From: Anaeramoeba flamelloides
Lineage: Eukaryota; Metamonada; Anaeramoebidae
Direction of reading: 5' to 3'
Assembly (NCBI GenBank): GCA_027625915.1
Contig: JANTQA010000023.1
Location: forward strand, 21,266,001 to 21,330,000
Length of the DNA stretch: 64,000 nucleotides
Positions 61,001 to 64,000 of the stretch are shown piece by piece. Every line of letters begins with the position of its first letter. Within the stretch, counting starts at the first letter, position 1. The translations under genes and the position numbers were made by a program. Under the pieces are notes generated by a model, which searched no databases, was not told the origin of the DNA, and was given only the letters and a program-made list of their open reading frames with translations.

Positions 61001-63356
61001 GATTTCTATTGGAATTTTATTTGGATCTTTAATTGAAGATCAAAATGAAAATTGTTGTTTTTCTAAATGGTGGAAATAAGAATTTGAGTTTTTCAATTTT
61101 CAAAAAAAGCTATTGATTTATTAGTAATATTCCATCTATATATCAACGGTTCTCTGAGATGTGTATTATTCTACTTATTTCTTATTTGTTCTTCAAATGT
61201 CAATTATAAAAAATAATTGATATTTGGAAAAAAAATGTTGGGAAAAATTTGAATGAAACAAAGTTTTTAAAATAAATTTTACATGCTAAAATTATCAAAA
61301 ATATTTTTTTCAAATTTAATTTTTAATATGTATTTTGATTTGTGGGGAAATATTAACAAAAAAAAAATCAAAGTCTAAATTTGAATATACTAATTAAAAA
61401 TTTGAATTTATAAATTTTTACTTATTTTTTTTTCTTATTAATAGATGGAATAACCAATTAAATCCAGACATAAATCGTTCTCAATTTACTATTGAAGAAG
61501 AAGAGCTTTTAATACAAAAACAAAAAGAATTAGGAAACAAATGGACTACAATAGCACAATTTTTTGAAAATAGACCAGATAATATGATAAAAAACGCATG
61601 GCATTCATTAAGAGTACGTAAAGGATTACCAAATTATTTTAGTCCAAAAAAAAAAAACAATAAAAGAAGAAAAAATGCAAGGAAAAAAAAAAAAATATTA
61701 ATTGGAAAAGGAAAAGGAAAAGGAAAAGGAAATGAAAAAAGAAAAGGAATGGAAATAGTAACGGTAAAGGAAAAAGAAAATGAAAGAGAAAAAGATATGG
61801 GTATGGATATGGAAATTATCCAAGGAATAGAAAATGATAAATCTAATTTTAATTTTATTGGTAATAAAAATGAGCCTGAAAACGAAAATGAAAATGAAAC
61901 AGAAAAAGAATTTCAAAATGAACAAATAGGGAACAGAAATATAAAAAAAAAACATAATAAAGGATCTAAATTTAATACTGAGAATAATTGCAATAATAAA
62001 AAGGGATTTAAAAAACCCAATTTAAAAATTGAAATCAAGAATAATTCAAAAACTATTCCTCAAGGAATAAAACCAAAGAACAAGAAAAAAACGCCTGATA
62101 TAAAAATGAAGAAACTTAATTTTTTTAACAAAAAAAACAAATTAAAAAGCTACGATAGCTTTAATAATAATCAGAAAAATGATTCAGAAAATGAATTTTA
62201 TTCACCACAATCTCCTAGAGAGCATACCAACAGCCCGAAATTAAACCCCTTACAGGATGTTTCTTTTAAAATTCGGAAATTGAATCTATCAACTCAAAAT
62301 TTAACAACAAAGTCTACAAAAATGAAATATCCACTATCAGCGCGTTCGCCAAGAATAAAAAATTATCCACTTTCGCCAAGATCAAGGAATTATCAGCTAT
62401 CACCACGTTTATCAAAAAAGTCACCAAAATTTAAAAGAAAAAATACCAAAAAAAAAAGAAAAAAAAAAAAAAAGAAAAAGAAAAAAATTGTAATTTCCCC
62501 AAGACGAAACAGATTAGTTTCTGGACAATTTCAAAAGAACAATTTAAAAAACGGAAATGAAAATCAAAACATTCTCGATAGTCTTTTCGCCAGAGAAAGC
62601 CCAAATAAAAATGAATTTAAGATGATTAGTCCAATAAATGAAAAGACAAAAAATATACTTTTTAATAATATTAATGATTTTAATTATAATAATTTGGATA
62701 ATAATACCTTGGATAATAATACCCTGGATAATAACACTTTGAATAATAATACTTTGAGTAATAATACCTTGGGTAATAATGATTTGAATAGTCTTAATCA
62801 AACCCATAAACCTAATAAAAATGAAAATATTAATGAAAATATTAATGAAAATAATAATGAAAAACAACAATTAAACATCTCAAATTTAAATCAAATACCC
62901 AAAGAAAACATCATTGAAAAAAAACAAATTTTTAATATTAATAATAATATAAAAAATATGATCCAGGACAATATTTTTTCTGATAACAATCACAATATAA
63001 GCAATTTAATTCACCAAACCGGCGGCGAAATAAATTTGTTTAATAATTCAACATTTATGGATAAAGTTATTAATGATGATAAAAAAATTTTCTCGAATAA
63101 TAACGATAATAATAATAATTTGTTTGAACAAACAGAGACAGATTTTATACCATCTAACCAAAGTATTAATTCAAATACAGAATTGAAAGATTATCTTCTA
63201 CTTTCTCCACAGGATTTAAAAATCAATACCTTTTTTGATAATACCATAAATTTTGAATTTAATAAAAATACTTACACTCAACAAGATTATTTATTTGGAG
63301 ATAACCAATTCTCCAATTATACATTTTTAAATAATTTTGATGAAAACAATAATTGA
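57120..63356 (+). CDS. three-repeat (R1R2R3) Myb DNA-binding protein
   Basis: Five exons, 57120-57143, 57273-57383, 57496-57537, 57948-58051 and 61445-63356, join with matching phases and GT-AG introns to 730 residues. Each Myb repeat is a three-helix DNA-binding unit with spaced tryptophans. R1: LWTQKDDELLKDLV...NWELV...LKRYRK. R2: GMWTDIEDNLLIKAI...NWAQV...KQCRERW. R3: SQFTIEEEELLIQKQ...KWTTIAQFF...NAWHSLR. R3 starts with Phe in place of its first Trp, which is known in the family. The tail is basic then Asn-rich, with SP motifs near residues 390-420 (YPLSPRSRNYQLSPR), a Lys run, and NNTLD repeats. It is probably a nuclear transcription factor. Before the ATG the frame stays open to about 57021 (KRRSTNESLKHLDFSELF looks coding), so the true start may lie in an upstream exon. 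Family certain. Confidence 0.9.
57538..57947 (+). other. Myb intron 3 (410 bp)
   Basis: GTAAGA donor and ATAATAG acceptor, phase 0. Contains an imperfect inverted pair around 57730-57850 (CATTTTATAAAAGATGAGTT/TCATACTCATCTTT). No coding signal. Confidence 0.8.
58953..59176. mobile_element. 224 bp TA-flanked MITE, CTATTTGTT family, best copy
   Basis: Ends CTATTTGTTGTAAAATAAAT and TTTATTTTACAATTAACAG with inverted similarity over about 55 bp (ACAAAATTTTCATT on both arms). TA on both sides (58951-58952 and 59177-59178). Confidence 0.75.
60297..60345. repeat. AAACCAAAG/AAATCAAAG minisatellite
   Basis: About five 9-base units with C/T variants, inside the last Myb intron. Confidence 0.85.
60955..61275 (-). 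mobile_element. diverged AACTCTGTTTCAG-family relative
   Basis: On the minus strand it follows the internal sequence of 25177-25870 (CAAGTGAC, ACAAATAAGAAATAAG, TTGATATATAG-like blocks) but lacks the nested MITE. Second empty site for that MITE. Confidence 0.55.
62693..62790 (+). repeat. 15 bp coding repeat (NNTLD) in the Myb tail
   Basis: Six to seven units AATAATACC(T)TTGGAT, encoding NNTLD, NNTLN, NNTLS, NNTLG variants. Confidence 0.85.
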
Positions 63357-64000
63357 AACCATAAAAATATTTTAATTTGATTTTATTTTTATGCTTTTCA
63401 TTACAATAATGAACCCTCTCAATTTAATTGTATATTAAGTTCAAGACTTAGAATCGTAATTTCACAAATAAAACATAATTGTTATTTTAGATTTGTTTAT
63501 TTTTTTTGTTTTGTTTTTAACTTTTTCGTTTTAATCTTTGTTCCTTTTTTAATTGTTTTTTTCAAACTAATACAATTTTAAGTCACGAATCATTATTGTA
63601 AAAAATAATTTTTTGAAATTAAAGAAAAAAAAAATTTTGGAATTTGAATGAGAAACTAAAACCCATTAAAAATTAATCGATATGTGACTTACAATCGATC
63701 TCCAAAAATCAACAATGAAAAACAAGAGGATATTTTAAAAAAAAAAACTCCAAAGAGTAACAATCAATTTCTCATTTGAATGGTTGATAATTTAGCATTT
63801 TGAAAACAATTTTGTTAGTTTTGAAGTTTCACTCTTTGGCACTTTTTGAGATCTATTGAAGATTTTATATTTTTGTCATTTTTCAAATGAGTTATTTTTT
63901 TTCTTAAGAATGTTATAAAATCCTTACTTTGTCAAATATAGAGGGTTACAAAATAATCACAGATTAGTTTATATCGAATTAAATTGATTCTATATTGAAA
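63357..64000. other. 3' flank of Myb with a shared repeat
   Basis: 63588-64000 matches 34659-35070 and continues to the window edge, so its right boundary is unknown. No gene. Confidence 0.55.

Larger units (their letters stand above)
58052..61444 (+). other. Myb intron 4 (3.4 kb)
   Basis: GTAAAT donor after CGTGAGAG, TTAATAG acceptor; codon AGA is split, giving RERW. Holds a T tract of about 33 bases (58062-58094), a MITE (58953-59176), a weak palindrome (59630-59960), a 9-base minisatellite (60297-60345) and a relative of the 25177 element (60955-61275). Confidence 0.9.

Overview
The window looks like nuclear DNA of a free-living protist with a very AT-rich, intron-containing genome. Evidence: spliced genes with GT-AG introns, long A/T homopolymers between genes, Lys/Glu/Asn-rich low-complexity proteins, and typical eukaryotic families (AMPK-related kinase, diaphanous-type formin, USP25/28-like protein, three-repeat Myb). 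All three standard stop codons appear to work as stops, so a ciliate with reassigned stops is unlikely. The style recalls Anaeramoeba or similar amoebae; that is inference, not proof.

Layout: (1) 1-6892, minus strand: an AMPK/BRSK-type Ser/Thr kinase in five visible exons, cut by the left window edge, with introns of 3.9 and 2.0 kb. (2) 6893-16913: 10 kb gene-free and repeat-rich, including one MITE interrupted by two others. (3) 16914-24035, plus: a three-exon formin. (4) 24036-29583: gene-free, with two direct copies of a 0.7 kb TA-flanked element and one copy of a TTAA-flanked palindromic element. (5) 29584-38572, plus: a USP25/28-like protein in two exons separated by a 6.5 kb intron; the positions of the catalytic Cys and His hold Thr and Glu, so it is predicted to be a pseudo-deubiquitinase. 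(6) 38573-46026: gene-free, with a 1.5 kb TIR element, microsatellites and a CpG-rich patch. (7) 46027-47522, minus: a Lys-rich coiled-coil protein with a reading-frame change at a 20-base homopolymer. (8) 47523-57119: gene-free, partly a diverged duplicate of region 2. (9) 57120-63356, plus: a three-repeat Myb protein in five exons, with a 3.4 kb intron before the last exon. (10) 63357-64000: 3' flank with a repeat shared with the large USP intron.

The genes are not an operon and show no obvious joint pathway. The main theme is structural: coding exons make up a minor part of the sequence, and nearly all large introns and spacers hold short non-autonomous DNA transposons. At least eight terminal-inverted-repeat families can be told apart by eye. 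Their target-site duplications (TA, TTA, TTAA) point to Tc1/mariner-, PIF/Harbinger- and possibly piggyBac-type mobilisation. Several insertions can be checked against paralogous empty sites inside the same window. No rRNA, tRNA, CRISPR array or virus-like element was recognised.
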